From Acidobacteriota bacterium (GTDB lineage Bacteria > Acidobacteriota > Vicinamibacteria > Vicinamibacterales > UBA8438), in assembly GCA_011523845.1 (NCBI GenBank), contig WTFV01000279.1, forward strand, positions 1-55,607: DNA of 55,607 nt, written 5' to 3'. Numbering within the stretch: position 1 is the stretch's first letter; each line of letters starts with the position of its first letter. Positions 43,087-51,732 of this stretch are shown in pieces. The translations under genes were made by a program, and so were the position numbers. Below the pieces are notes generated by a model. That model was not told where the DNA came from, ran no database searches, and saw only the letters and a program-made list of their open reading frames with translations.

Positions 43087-44805
43087 ATGAGTAACGACTC
43101 CAGCCTGCTGTCGCTGATCCTGTTCACGCCGCTCGTCGGCGCGCTGGTGCTGCTGTTCGTGCCGAAGCGGCAGGAGGATGCGATCCGCTGGATCGCGAAC
43201 GTCTTCGTCTTCATCGGCTTCCTGGTGTCGTTGCCGCTGTGGTTCCGGTACGACTCGGCGAACCCGGAGTTCCAGTTCGTGGAGCGCCTGCCGTGGATCC
43301 CCTCCATCGGCGCGGAGTACTTCCTCGGGGTCGACGGCTTCAGCGTGCTGCTGATCCTGCTGACGACGCTGATGGGCGTCATCGCGGTGCTGTCGTCCTG
43401 GACCGCCATCACGATGCGGGTCAAGGAGTACTACATCTTCCTGCTGACGCTGCAGACCGGCATGCTCGGGGCCTTCGTATCGCTCGACTTCCTGCTCTTC
43501 TTCCTGTTCTGGGAAGTGATGCTGGTGCCGATGTACTTCCTCATCGGCATCTGGGGGAGCGACAACCGGCTGTACTCCGCCATCAAGTTCTTCCTGTTCA
43601 CGCTGGTCGGCAGCGTCGTCATGCTGCTCGGCATCCTCGCCGTCTACTTCTACAACTACAGCGTGACCGGGGTGTACACGTTCGACGTCACGCAGTTCCA
43701 CCAGTTGGACATCCCGTTCGACATGCAGTGGTGGATCTTCCTCGCGTTCTTCCTGGGCTTCGCGGTCAAGGTGCCGATGTTCCCGTTCCACACCTGGCTG
43801 CCCGACGCCCACACCGATGCGCCGACCGCCGGCTCGGTCATCCTGGCCGCCGTGCTGCTGAAGATGGGGACCTACGGCTTCATCCGCTTCAGCCTGCCGA
43901 TCCTGCCGGAGGCGACCATCGCGTTCGTGCCCCTGGTCGCCGGGCTGTCGATCATCGGGATCGTCTACGGGGCGCTGGTGGCGATGGCGCAGCGGGACTG
44001 GAAGCGGCTGGTCGCCTACTCCAGCGTCAGCCACATGGGAATGGTGATGCTGGGCATGTTCGCCCTGACGCCGGTCGGCATCACCGGCAGCATCGTGCAG
44101 CAGCTCAACCACGGCATCTCGACCGGCGCGCTCTTCCTGATCGTCGGCATCGTGTACGAGCGCCGGCACACCCGGCTCATCTCCGAGTACGGGGGGCTGT
44201 CGAAGATCATGCCGGTGTACGCCGCGGTGTTCCTCATCATGACGATGTCGTCGATCGGGCTGCCGACCCTGAACGGGTTCATCGGCGAGATCCTGATCCT
44301 GCAGGGCGTCTTCGTGGTCCAGAAGACGTGGGCGTTCTTCGCGGCGTCCGGCATCGTGCTGGGCGCCGCCTACATGCTCTGGCTCTACCAGCGGACGATG
44401 TTCGGTACGGTGACCAATCCCAAGAACGAGAACCTCCCGGACCTGAGCATGCGCGAGTTCGTCACCTTCGCGCCGCTGCTGCTCCTGGCGGTCTGGATCG
44501 GGCTCTACCCGAAACCGTTCCTCGACCGGCTGGAGACCTCGGTGGACAAGGTCATGATGCGCGTCGACAGCGACTACACGCCGCGCTTCGCGGCGGTGAT
44601 GGACGTGGACGCGCCGGCGGGCGCGGCCGGGAGTCCGGCCGCGATCGCGGCGAACGGGGCGGCTCGTGCGGGAGGCTTGGACGAGACGCCGGCGGAGGCC
44701 GTTGCCGTGACGCGGGTAGTCGCGGTCAACGACGATCCGGGTGGGCCGGGCATGATCGAGATGCCGGTACGAGGCGGCGGGCGCCGGATTGCGGCGGGGA
44801 ACTGA
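43087..44805 (+). CDS. nuoM: NADH-quinone oxidoreductase subunit M with C-terminal extension
   Basis: The 572-residue antiporter-like subunit (ND4) has FFLFWEVMLVPMYFLIGIWG with the conserved glutamate, FPFHTWLPDAHTDAPTAGSV, LLKMGTYGFIRFSLPILPEA, YSSVSHMGMVMLG and PTLNGFIGEILIL. The usual protein ends near residue 510. Here an extra stretch of about 60 residues (VDAPAGAAGSPAAIAANGAA and onward) follows the last helix and is Ala/Gly-rich, without recognisable fold. nuoN begins 1 bp after its stop codon. Confidence 0.97.
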   Translation: MSNDSSLLSLILFTPLVGALVLLFVPKRQEDAIRWIANVFVFIGFLVSLPLWFRYDSANPEFQFVERLPWIPSIGAEYFLGVDGFSVLLILLTTLMGVIAVLSSWTAITMRVKEYYIFLLTLQTGMLGAFVSLDFLLFFLFWEVMLVPMYFLIGIWGSDNRLYSAIKFFLFTLVGSVVMLLGILAVYFYNYSVTGVYTFDVTQFHQLDIPFDMQWWIFLAFFLGFAVKVPMFPFHTWLPDAHTDAPTAGSVILAAVLLKMGTYGFIRFSLPILPEATIAFVPLVAGLSIIGIVYGALVAMAQRDWKRLVAYSSVSHMGMVMLGMFALTPVGITGSIVQQLNHGISTGALFLIVGIVYERRHTRLISEYGGLSKIMPVYAAVFLIMTMSSIGLPTLNGFIGEILILQGVFVVQKTWAFFAASGIVLGAAYMLWLYQRTMFGTVTNPKNENLPDLSMREFVTFAPLLLLAVWIGLYPKPFLDRLETSVDKVMMRVDSDYTPRFAAVMDVDAPAGAAGSPAAIAANGAARAGGLDETPAEAVAVTRVVAVNDDPGGPGMIEMPVRGGGRRIAAGN

Positions 44806-44806
44806 G

Positions 44807-46276
44807 ATGCCTGCCGGTTTCACTGCCGCCGACTTCTACTACCTGCTGCCCGAGCTGCTGCTGACGGGCGGCGCGTTGCTCGTCCTGGTGATCGACGTCG
44901 TTCTGCCGCGGCGGGACTGGGCGACGCTGGGCATGAGTCTCCTCACGCTGTCCGTGACCGGCGCGGCGGTCATCGGGTTCACCGGCGTGGACACGACGAT
45001 ATCGGCCGGGTTGCTCGCCATCGATGGCTTCGCCACGTTCTTCAAGATGATCGTCATCGTTTCGGCGCTGATGACGGTGCTGATGTCGCCGTCGTACCTG
45101 CGCGTCGAGGCGGTACGCCCCGGGGAGTACTACTTCCTGATTCTGTGCGCGACCCTCGGCATGCTGTTCATGGCCAGCGGCGTCGATCTGATCACGCTGT
45201 TCATCGGCCTCGAGACGATGGCCGTCTCGTTCTACATCCTGGCGGGGTACCTGAAGCCGAGCCAGCGGTCGAACGAGGCGTCGGTCAAGTACTTCCTGCT
45301 CGGCGCGTTCTCGCTGGGGATTCTGCTCTACGGCATGTCGCTGCTCTACGGCGTGACCGGCACGACCAGCCTCGCCGGCATCGCCGAGGCGCTGGCGAGC
45401 GGCGAGCGGTCGCTGATCCTGTCGCTGGCGCTCGTGCTGCTCGTCGCCGGGATGGGGTTCAAGATTGCGGCGGTGCCGTTCCACATGTGGGCCCCGGACG
45501 TTTACGAGGGGGCGCCCACCCCGGTGACGGCGTACCTGTCCGTCGCGTCCAAGGCCGCTTCGTTCGCCATGATCCTGCGGATCTTCATGGAAGGCCTGCC
45601 GAGCCTGGCCGCCGACTGGCAGGTGCTGTTCTGGGTGCTGGCCGCGGTGACGATGACCGTCGGCAACATCGCGGCGCTCACCCAGAGCAACACGAAGCGC
45701 ATGCTCGCGTACTCGTCGATAGCCCACGCGGGCTACATCCTGATCGGCTTGGTGGCGGCGACGGAGCGCGGCGTCGCGGCGGCGATGGTCTACCTCTGGG
45801 TCTACATCTTCATGCAGCTCGGCGCGTTCGCGGTCGTCGCCATGCTGCGGCGCCAGGACGTCATCGGCGACGAGCTGAAGGACCTGAGCGGGCTGTATCT
45901 GCGCAAGCCGTTCGCGGCGGTCGCCATGCTCATCTTCATGCTGTCGCTGGGCGGCATTCCGCCCACGGCCGGCTTCATGGGCAAGCTGTGGCTGTTCGGG
46001 GCGGCCATCGAGTCGGGCTTCGTATGGCTCGCCGTGATCTTCGTCGTCAACAGCGTCATCTCCCTCTACTACTACTACCGGGTCATCGTCTTCATGTGGC
46101 TGAAGGACGAGACCGTCGGTTCCGACATCGCGATGGGCCCGGCCATGGCGACCGCGCTGGTCATCGCGGTCGTCGGCTCTCTCCTCTTCGGCGTCTACCC
46201 GCAGTTGCTCTTCGACCACGCCCAGCTCGCCGCCGACATGTTCGGCTCGGCAGTCTCTACCACCGCGCTCCGATAG
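44807..46276 (+). CDS. nuoN: NADH-quinone oxidoreductase subunit N
   Basis: This 489-residue antiporter-like subunit (ND2) closes the operon. It contains FIGLETMAVSFYILAGYLKP, NEASVKYFLLGAFSLGILLY, KIAAVPFHMWAPDVYEGAPT, ITQSNTKR-type lysine helix (AALTQSNTKRMLAYSSIAHA) and LGGIPPTAGFMGKLWLFGA. ATG 44807 is preferred over an in-frame TTG six codons upstream inside nuoM; GGGGA in the nuoM tail serves as ribosome-binding site. The 292 bp that follow contain no gene I can support and no clear terminator. Confidence 0.97.
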   Translation: MPAGFTAADFYYLLPELLLTGGALLVLVIDVVLPRRDWATLGMSLLTLSVTGAAVIGFTGVDTTISAGLLAIDGFATFFKMIVIVSALMTVLMSPSYLRVEAVRPGEYYFLILCATLGMLFMASGVDLITLFIGLETMAVSFYILAGYLKPSQRSNEASVKYFLLGAFSLGILLYGMSLLYGVTGTTSLAGIAEALASGERSLILSLALVLLVAGMGFKIAAVPFHMWAPDVYEGAPTPVTAYLSVASKAASFAMILRIFMEGLPSLAADWQVLFWVLAAVTMTVGNIAALTQSNTKRMLAYSSIAHAGYILIGLVAATERGVAAAMVYLWVYIFMQLGAFAVVAMLRRQDVIGDELKDLSGLYLRKPFAAVAMLIFMLSLGGIPPTAGFMGKLWLFGAAIESGFVWLAVIFVVNSVISLYYYYRVIVFMWLKDETVGSDIAMGPAMATALVIAVVGSLLFGVYPQLLFDHAQLAADMFGSAVSTTALR

Positions 46277-46568
46277 GATCCGTGCCGCGTCGGGTCCGTT
46301 ACGGCATGCGGATTCCGGCAGGACTACCTGCTCCCATTCCCACCGGTCGATGTCGATGCGTCGGCGGAACCCCGGTCCGTGGCTTGGATGCAACCATCGT
46401 GGAGTCGTCCGGGGGCTGCCGGGCAGAGCGGTTCCCGTGGCCGAATCTCTTCTTCGTCAGCCGATGGCGAGCGCCCCGTCTCTCACGAAGCGAACCAGCT
46501 TGTCACCCACGGTCGGGCGGTGAACCTCCCCTGGATGCGCACGTGCCCCGTGAGATAGACTGCAAGGC

Positions 46569-46895
46569 ATGGCGGAAACGAGCAACGACGGGCGCGAGCA
46601 AATGCCGGTTGCCCTCGACTGGAGCGGCGCTGCCGACGTTCCCATATATCCAGTGAACGTGTTCTTGGTGCAAGGCTCACCCCTCGAGATTGTCGTAACG
46701 CTCGGACTCGCCGCGCCGCCGGTTCAGGTGGCCCACTTGTCCGGCGAGGAGACCACGCGGTACCTCGCAGAGAACCCACTCGCTATTCAATACCCCGTGC
46801 GCCTCGTGCTTCCTCCGTCCGCGGCAGAATCGCTCGGCAATGCCTTGGTAGCGTACGCGACGGCGGGCAGGAAGCGCGACGAGGAAACTCAATGA
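46569..46895 (+). CDS. Hypothetical protein, possibly DUF3467-like, first of a three-gene cassette
   Basis: This 108-residue soluble protein lacks a signal peptide. The middle segment VNVFLVQGSPLEIVVTLGLA and the end VRLVLPPSAAESLGNALVAY recall the small DUF3467 family: a beta-strand pair, then PxxAxxLxxAL. The similarity is weak. AAGG precedes the ATG. Its last codons overlap the next gene as ATGA, indicating co-translation. Base composition is less GC-extreme than in the nuo operon, consistent with an accessory gene. Confidence 0.65.
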   Translation: MAETSNDGREQMPVALDWSGAADVPIYPVNVFLVQGSPLEIVVTLGLAAPPVQVAHLSGEETTRYLAENPLAIQYPVRLVLPPSAAESLGNALVAYATAGRKRDEETQ

Positions 46896-47443
46896 GCGCG
46901 AGCACGACGCCTTCCCACGCCGGCGGCTCTCGGCCCGACATGCTCTCGGTGTACGGCTGGAGTGGCGGAGCGGAGCTCTCGCCTCGGCTGTCCGACGTCG
47001 ACACCAAGCAGAACCCGTACTTCGTGAACACGCGGCTCTACCAGGCGAGCGATGTGTTCGGGTCGTCAGAGCGGCAAGTCGCGCGGGCGGCGGTTGGCGC
47101 TGTCAAGGCTGCCGAACCTCGGCCCGTGCCATCGGCCGGCGAGGGGCTTCGGCCACGGTTCGTCCTCCTGCGGCGCGGATTTATTGCGTTTCTGTCGCTT
47201 GTTACCCTCGGGCTGCTCCTGGCTTCCTTCGCCATCGCAACGGCCGCTGGACCACTCGTGACCGGCATCGCTCTCGCCATCATGTGGTCCGGGAATGCGG
47301 CCGTCACGATCGCCGCCCACGTTCATGGGCGCCGTTCGGGGGACTATCTTCTGAGCAAGCGTGGTTCCAAGGCTGCAGTTGTTCTTGCTGTCGGCATGAC
47401 CGTCGTGGCGGTGATCGCCGCAATCGAGTTCTCACTCAAGTGA
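46892..47443 (+). CDS. Membrane protein of unknown function, second of the cassette
   Basis: The 183-residue protein has a soluble N-terminal region of about 90 residues (SVYGWSGGAELSPRLSDVDT) followed by three hydrophobic helices: GFIAFLSLVTLGLLLASFAI, PLVTGIALAIMWSGNAAVTI and AAVVLAVGMTVVAVIAAIEF. The ATG is embedded in the stop codon of the preceding gene, so the products are probably made in fixed ratio. No family recognised. Confidence 0.7.
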   Translation: MSASTTPSHAGGSRPDMLSVYGWSGGAELSPRLSDVDTKQNPYFVNTRLYQASDVFGSSERQVARAAVGAVKAAEPRPVPSAGEGLRPRFVLLRRGFIAFLSLVTLGLLLASFAIATAAGPLVTGIALAIMWSGNAAVTIAAHVHGRRSGDYLLSKRGSKAAVVLAVGMTVVAVIAAIEFSLK

Positions 47444-47450
47444 GCACCGC

Positions 47451-47675
47451 GTGGACGAGTTTCTGGCGTGGGTCAGGCTCCTCGCCGATGTTGAGGGCGG
47501 GTCGTTTGCTGGCCTGTGCAACATGATGGTGGTGTGCCTGGTTGTACTTGCGTTGCGACCGAAACAGCCTGAACTTTCTCCTTCGGTGGTCGGGCTCACG
47601 TTGTTGTTGATGGCCGGGGCCCTTGCCGCCCTGATTATCTGCCTGAGCACTGTCGGGACGATCGGTCTTTCCTGA
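47451..47675 (+). CDS. Small two-helix membrane protein, third of the cassette
   Basis: A 74-residue reading frame starts at GTG, 7 bp after the previous stop codon. It has two hydrophobic segments (NMMVVCLVVLALRPK and VVGLTLLLMAGALAALIICL). The tight spacing and membrane character, matching its neighbour, are the reason to accept it. The start has no strong ribosome-binding site and the family is unknown. Confidence 0.5.
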   Translation: MDEFLAWVRLLADVEGGSFAGLCNMMVVCLVVLALRPKQPELSPSVVGLTLLLMAGALAALIICLSTVGTIGLS

Positions 47676-47759
47676 TAGCCGCGAGGCGCAGGCGGAGCCT
47701 CCCGCACGCCCCGTCGCAGGCCCGCCCGGATCCCCACCTGCGCCCGGCTGCCGCAGAAG

Positions 47760-48120
47760 CTGATGGCTCCTGCCTCGCCAGCGCCGCCGACACGCCGATC
47801 GTGGTCGGGGGGTCGCTCCAGACCCACAGCGGGTAGGCGGCGTTTTTCGAGCCGCACCGTCTCCCGGGTGCCGGCAGCAGCAGATGTCCGGCTTCGCGGT
47901 CGGCGGGCGCGTTTTCGCGGGCGGCCTCGCCGACCACGAAGCGCAGCTCGCGGTCGCCGAGGTTCTCGACGGTGACCACGGCGACGCTGGCGTCTCCGAG
48001 GAGCTCAGTTCGGCGTCGGCTTCGCGGTCGGCGGCGCTGGTGCGGGTGAGGGTGAGCGTTGCCAGCAGGGGGCCGCGGCCGGCAATCAGGAGCGGTACGT
48101 GCTGATCCAGGGAATCCCCT
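47760..48120 (-). pseudogene. Possible frameshifted remnant of a beta-rich protein gene
   Basis: On the minus strand, coherent protein-like text changes frame. LLIAGRGPLLATLTLTRTSA is followed, after a shift near 48005, by VAVVTVENLGDRELRFVVGE and HLLLPAPG, then, after a further shift, YPLWVWSDPPTTIGVSAALA. The alternation of strands and turns looks like a carbohydrate-binding-type sandwich. There is no continuous frame and no known family. The rest of the 590-bp gap between the cassette and the atp operon is non-coding apart from the hairpin at 48227. Confidence 0.3.
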
Positions 48121-48226
48121 CCGGGCTTGGAAAGCGCCGAGGGAGACGCCTCCACCGCCCGCGAAGGGTGGGCGGCCGTCGAGGGTTTGCTCGGATGGAA
48201 CCGGGAACGGGGAAATGGCCGGACGG

Positions 48227-48261
48227 ACGAGCCTGCGCGACCGTCGGCCGCGCAGGCTCGT
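48227..48261 (-). terminator. Strong hairpin after atpF
   Basis: ACGAGCCTGCGCG and its exact complement form a 13-bp stem with a 9-nt loop, immediately after the atpF stop codon. There is no T-run. It suggests that the Fo transcript ends here rather than continuing into F1 genes. Confidence 0.6.
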
Positions 48262-48267
48262 GCCGAG

Positions 48268-48774
48268 CTACTGAACGCGGTTGGTATCGACCTGCTCGAG
48301 GGCGTCGTCGATGAGCGCTTCGTTGTCTTCCCGGGTGAGATTCCGCCGGATGAGCTTCGACGCGATCATGACCGAGAGCTCCACTGCTTCCTGGCGAAGC
48401 TCCGAGACGGCGCGGTCCCGCTCCTGCTGAATCTGCTGCTGGGCGCCGCGGATCAGCGCTTCCTTCTCCTTCTGCCCGGTGTCGCGAAGCTCCTGCCGGA
48501 TTCGCGCGCCGTCGGCGCGGGCTTCCGACAGGATCGCGTCGGCTTCCGTTCGTGCCTGACCGATGAGGGCGCTGGCCTTCGCCTGCACCTCCGCCAGCTC
48601 CCGCTTGGCGGTATCGGCGTCGTCGAGCGACTTGCGGATCCCGGCCTGCCGTTCGTCGAGCGCCGCGAGGAGCGGGCCCCACGCGAACTTCTTCAGCAGG
48701 AACAGCAGGGTCAGGAAGACCGCGATGGTCCAGAAGAACAGTCCCGGATCGAGCTGGACGAGCGGATTGTCCAT
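48268..48774 (-). CDS. atpF: ATP synthase Fo subunit b
   Basis: The 168-residue peripheral-stalk subunit has one N-terminal helix (FFWTIAVFLTLLFLLKKFAW) and a long charged coiled coil (KSLDDADTAKRELAEVQAKA through LRQEAVELSVMIASKLIRRN) that reaches F1. Length and layout are standard. It is the last gene of the minus-strand Fo operon; atpH, which usually follows, is absent. Confidence 0.95.
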   Translation of the reverse strand: MDNPLVQLDPGLFFWTIAVFLTLLFLLKKFAWGPLLAALDERQAGIRKSLDDADTAKRELAEVQAKASALIGQARTEADAILSEARADGARIRQELRDTGQKEKEALIRGAQQQIQQERDRAVSELRQEAVELSVMIASKLIRRNLTREDNEALIDDALEQVDTNRVQ

Positions 48775-48784
48775 GATCCGGTTC

Positions 48785-49003
48785 CTACAGCATGAGGATC
48801 AGAATGAAGACCTCGGCCAGAATCGCGACGCCTTCGAGCAGAAACAGCGGCAGGTTGATGGCGCCGGTGATCTGCGACGCGGCGTTCGGCTGCCTGGCAA
48901 TCCCCTCGGCGGCGGCGGCGGCGAATCGGCCGATGCCCAGACCCGCGCCGATGACGATCATCCCGAGTCCCAATCCCGCACCGAGCAGGTGAAGCTCTTC
49001 CAT
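48785..49003 (-). CDS. atpE: ATP synthase Fo subunit c
   Basis: This 72-residue double-helix proteolipid forms the rotor ring. Helix 1 carries the glycine repeat GAGLGLGMIVIGAGLGIG. The polar loop is EGIARQPNAA. Helix 2 has the ion-binding glutamate in PLFLLEGVAILAEVF. The residues after the glutamate (GVA rather than the ST-type pair) argue for proton rather than sodium coupling. Confidence 0.96.
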   Translation of the reverse strand: MEELHLLGAGLGLGMIVIGAGLGIGRFAAAAAEGIARQPNAASQITGAINLPLFLLEGVAILAEVFILILML

Positions 49004-49022
49004 TCAGGTAACCTCCGTTTCC

Positions 49023-49991
49023 CTAGTGATGCACGTTGATGGCCATGCCGATGAACACGGCCGACAGCAGCGTGAAGACGTACGCCTGGACGAAGACGAT
49101 GATGATCTCGAGTGCGTTGATGCCGACGGCGAGCGGTATCGAGGCGCCGATGCCGACCCCGATGCCGGCCGCGGGGCCGAACTGTTCGGTGAAGATGAAC
49201 ACGAACGACAGAATGGCCAGGATCGCGATGTGTCCGCCGGTCATGTTGGCGGCCAGTCGCATGGTGAGCGCGAACGGCTTGACGAACATGCCCATGACCT
49301 CGATCGGGATCAGCAGGATGTAGAGCGGCCAGGCGAGCCCGTGCGGCACCAGGTTCATCCAGTGCCGGATGAAGCCGTGGGCCAGGCTGCCGGCGACGAT
49401 GATCGACACGAACGTGATGGTGGCGAGGGCCGCGGTGACGTTGAAGTTTCCGGTCGCGGTCGTTCCGCCGTGCACGATGTTCTTGACCAGCGAGTGCTCG
49501 CCGGTATGCAGCACGTAGTGGTCGATCAGGCCGAGCACCTCGAAGATCGGAATCAGCCCGATCATGTTCGCGGCCAGGATGAAGAAGAAGAAGGTGAGCA
49601 CGAGCGGCGCCCACGTTCGGACGTACTTCGCGCCGACGTTGGGTCGCACGATCGAGTCCCGGATGAACTCGACGATGAACTCCAGGGCGTTCATGAAGCC
49701 GGCGGGCACGAGCCGGTCCTGCCGCAGGTAGCGCCGCACCGCGGTCGTGATCAGCAGGAAGACCGCCGTCGCCACCAGGAGCAGCATGAAGACGTGCTTC
49801 GTCACCGAGAAGTCGATGCCGAAGAGCGGCGGCAGATGCAGGATCGGGTGCTCGAACGAGCTGTTCGCGACGTGCTCGATGATCACCTCGCCGGCATTGA
49901 ATCCTTCCGCCGCGTGATCGCCGGCGGGTTCCGCCGCTTCGACGTGGCCGGCGGCCTGTTCCGTCGCTTCGGTGTGGTCGGGTTGCTGCAT
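49023..49991 (-). CDS. atpB: ATP synthase Fo subunit a
   Basis: The 322-residue membrane stator subunit has the essential arginine in KPFALTMRLAANMTGGH. It also has the C-terminal helix pair IPLAVGINALEIIIVFVQAY and FTLLSAVFIGMAINVHH, and EFIRDSIVRPNVG upstream. An N-terminal tail of about 40 residues rich in Glu/Ala/His (TEATEQAAGHVEAAEPAGDH) precedes the first helix. ATG 49991 begins this tail; the ribosome-binding site is weak. It follows the atpI-like gene by 55 bp. Confidence 0.95.
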   Translation of the reverse strand: MQQPDHTEATEQAAGHVEAAEPAGDHAAEGFNAGEVIIEHVANSSFEHPILHLPPLFGIDFSVTKHVFMLLLVATAVFLLITTAVRRYLRQDRLVPAGFMNALEFIVEFIRDSIVRPNVGAKYVRTWAPLVLTFFFFILAANMIGLIPIFEVLGLIDHYVLHTGEHSLVKNIVHGGTTATGNFNVTAALATITFVSIIVAGSLAHGFIRHWMNLVPHGLAWPLYILLIPIEVMGMFVKPFALTMRLAANMTGGHIAILAILSFVFIFTEQFGPAAGIGVGIGASIPLAVGINALEIIIVFVQAYVFTLLSAVFIGMAINVHH

Positions 49992-50046
49992 GCGTCTGTT
50001 GAAGTCGGGTTGCGTCGGGTGAAAGGTCCGCTCCGCTCTCGTCCGG

Positions 50047-50397
50047 TCAACCGGCGTACAGGCGCTGAAGCTGCACCGCCTCGGTGACATGCAGCACCAC
50101 GAACGAGATGGCGAAGGCGCCGATGAACCACGTCCTGTCGAGCGGGAAGGCGCCGACGGTCACGGTCAGGTAGACGGCGAAGAACACGAGCTTTCCCAGG
50201 AACGCACGGACCATCAATCGCGACAAGCGCTCCGGACCGCGCCGGTGCGCGCTTTCCATCAGTCTCCACGAGCCGAGGGCGACGACCAGCGGCGCCGCCA
50301 GCCCGAGCACGATTTCGACGGCCGCGTCGGACACGACCAGCGCGGCCAGCGCGCCGCCGGCGGCCAGAATAGACGCGGCTGTCCCGACGCCCCCCAT
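50047..50397 (-). CDS. atpI: AtpI-like ATP synthase assembly protein (ATP synthase I chain)
   Basis: This 116-residue protein with four helices includes ASILAAGGALAALVVSD, KLVFFAVYLTVTVGAFPLD and WFIGAFAISFVVLHVTEAVQ. That pattern and its location just before atpB fit the AtpI family, which helps assemble the c-ring. The ATG shares one base with the stop codon of the preceding gene (TGATG), so the two are coupled. Confidence 0.8.
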   Translation of the reverse strand: MGGVGTAASILAAGGALAALVVSDAAVEIVLGLAAPLVVALGSWRLMESAHRRGPERLSRLMVRAFLGKLVFFAVYLTVTVGAFPLDRTWFIGAFAISFVVLHVTEAVQLQRLYAG

Positions 50398-50642
50398 CAG
50401 TCGCGTTTCCAGACCGTCTTCGCCAATTCGTAGAATCCGACGATCAGGCCGGCGAGCAGGCCGACCAGCAGACCCCAGGGCGCCGTTCCCTGCCAGCGGT
50501 CGATCAGATGCCCGCCCCCGCCGAGCAGCAGGATGGCCCCGACCAGCGTGTAGCTGGCCGTTGCCGCCGGTCCGGCCCTGCGGATATTGTCTTGCAGATG
50601 CCGAAGGCTTCCCGCAACGAACGACTCCCGCTCGCCGGGCAT
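50397..50642 (-). CDS. AtpZ/AtpI-family small membrane protein
   Basis: The 81-residue protein has two helices (YTLVGAILLLGGGGHLID and PWGLLVGLLAGLIVGFYELA) with a short glycine-rich centre. This is the pattern of the small AtpZ-type proteins that open many atp operons and are linked to Fo assembly or magnesium handling. It is the first gene of the Fo operon. The 157 bp upstream to the divergent EamA gene must hold both promoters. Confidence 0.8.
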   Translation of the reverse strand: MPGERESFVAGSLRHLQDNIRRAGPAATASYTLVGAILLLGGGGHLIDRWQGTAPWGLLVGLLAGLIVGFYELAKTVWKRD

Positions 50643-50799
50643 GTCCTTCCTGCCGCGCTTCGAGCGCCGTCGGCCCGCCGAACGAAGCGGTCGGGCCCTG
50701 TGATCGCTCTCCGCGACCGAACAAACAGCCAATGATACCAAGGGGCCGTCGATTGACGCAACGCGCCCGGCGGACCGGCTGCCCGTCAGGAAGCCGTCC

Positions 50800-51732
50800 G
50801 TGACGGGTCGCGGCGCGTTGCGTCTGCATCTCACGCCGCTCGACGGCCTCCTGCTTCTCCTCGTGCTGATCTGGGGCAGCAATTTCTCTATCGTCAAGGC
50901 CGCCATCGAGGAGATTCCCGCGCTCGGATTCAATGCGCTGCGGGTCGCCACCGCGTGCCTGGTGCTGCTGACCGTCTCGCGCCTGAACGGGGAGGCGGTT
51001 CCGGCCCGTGGAGACTGGCCCCGGCTGGCGGCGCTCGGCTTCTTCGGGCACTGCTGCTACCAGTTGGCCTTCGTCAGCGGCCTCGAGCGAACGACGGTGG
51101 CCAACAGCTCGCTGATTCTCGGCTGCATGCCGATCTCCGTCCTCGTGCTCAACGCGGTGAGCGGGCGGCCGGAGGCTGTCGGGAGGCGCCAGTGGCTGGG
51201 GGTCGCGCTGGCCGTGGCCGGGGTGTACCTCGTTGCCGGAGAGGGCGCCGGCGCCACGTCGGAGACGCTTGCGGGCGACTCCCTGACGCTGGCTGCGCTG
51301 TGGTGCTGGGCCTGGTACACGACCGGCTCGCGCACCCTGCTGGAGCGCTACTCGCCGCTCCAGTTGACTGCCTACGCGACGCTGGTCGGCACGCTGTGCT
51401 ACGTGCCGTTCGGCGTGCCCGACCTGCTGCGACTCGACTGGGGCGCGGTCAGCGGCTGGGCGTGGGTGGCCCTCGTCGTCTCCGGGCTCCTGGCGCTGTC
51501 GGTGGCGCACATCATCTGGTACACCGGCGTGAAGCGGCTCGGCAGCGCCCGCACGTCGGTCTATTCCAACCTCGTGCCGGTAGCGGCGATGGCGGTGGCG
51601 TTCGTCTGGCTGCAGGAGCCCATCGGCGCGGCGCGCCTCGCGGGCGCGACGCTCGTGCTGGCCGGCCTGGTGCTGACGCGGGTGCAGCGGCCGGCCGTGT
51701 CCGCCCCGGTCGAGACCGTCACCACACGCTGA
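50800..51732 (+). CDS. EamA-family (DMT) transporter
   Basis: The 310-residue protein has ten predicted helices in two EamA halves. The first half opens with LLLLLVLIWGSNFSIVKAAI. Each half has the family features FNALRVATACLVLL, RTTVANSSLILGCMPI in the first, and YTGVKRLGSARTSVYSNLVP with VAFVWLQEPI in the second. It exports metabolites such as amino acids or nucleotides in characterised relatives; the substrate here is unknown. It starts at GTG with AGGAAG upstream. Its 3' end overlaps the convergent propeller gene by 14 bp. Confidence 0.92.
   Translation: MTGRGALRLHLTPLDGLLLLLVLIWGSNFSIVKAAIEEIPALGFNALRVATACLVLLTVSRLNGEAVPARGDWPRLAALGFFGHCCYQLAFVSGLERTTVANSSLILGCMPISVLVLNAVSGRPEAVGRRQWLGVALAVAGVYLVAGEGAGATSETLAGDSLTLAALWCWAWYTTGSRTLLERYSPLQLTAYATLVGTLCYVPFGVPDLLRLDWGAVSGWAWVALVVSGLLALSVAHIIWYTGVKRLGSARTSVYSNLVPVAAMAVAFVWLQEPIGAARLAGATLVLAGLVLTRVQRPAVSAPVETVTTR

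Noticed and set aside
48785..49003. Sodium-coupled c-subunit
   Set aside because: The residues following the ion-binding glutamate lack the usual Ser/Thr ligand, so proton coupling is more likely.
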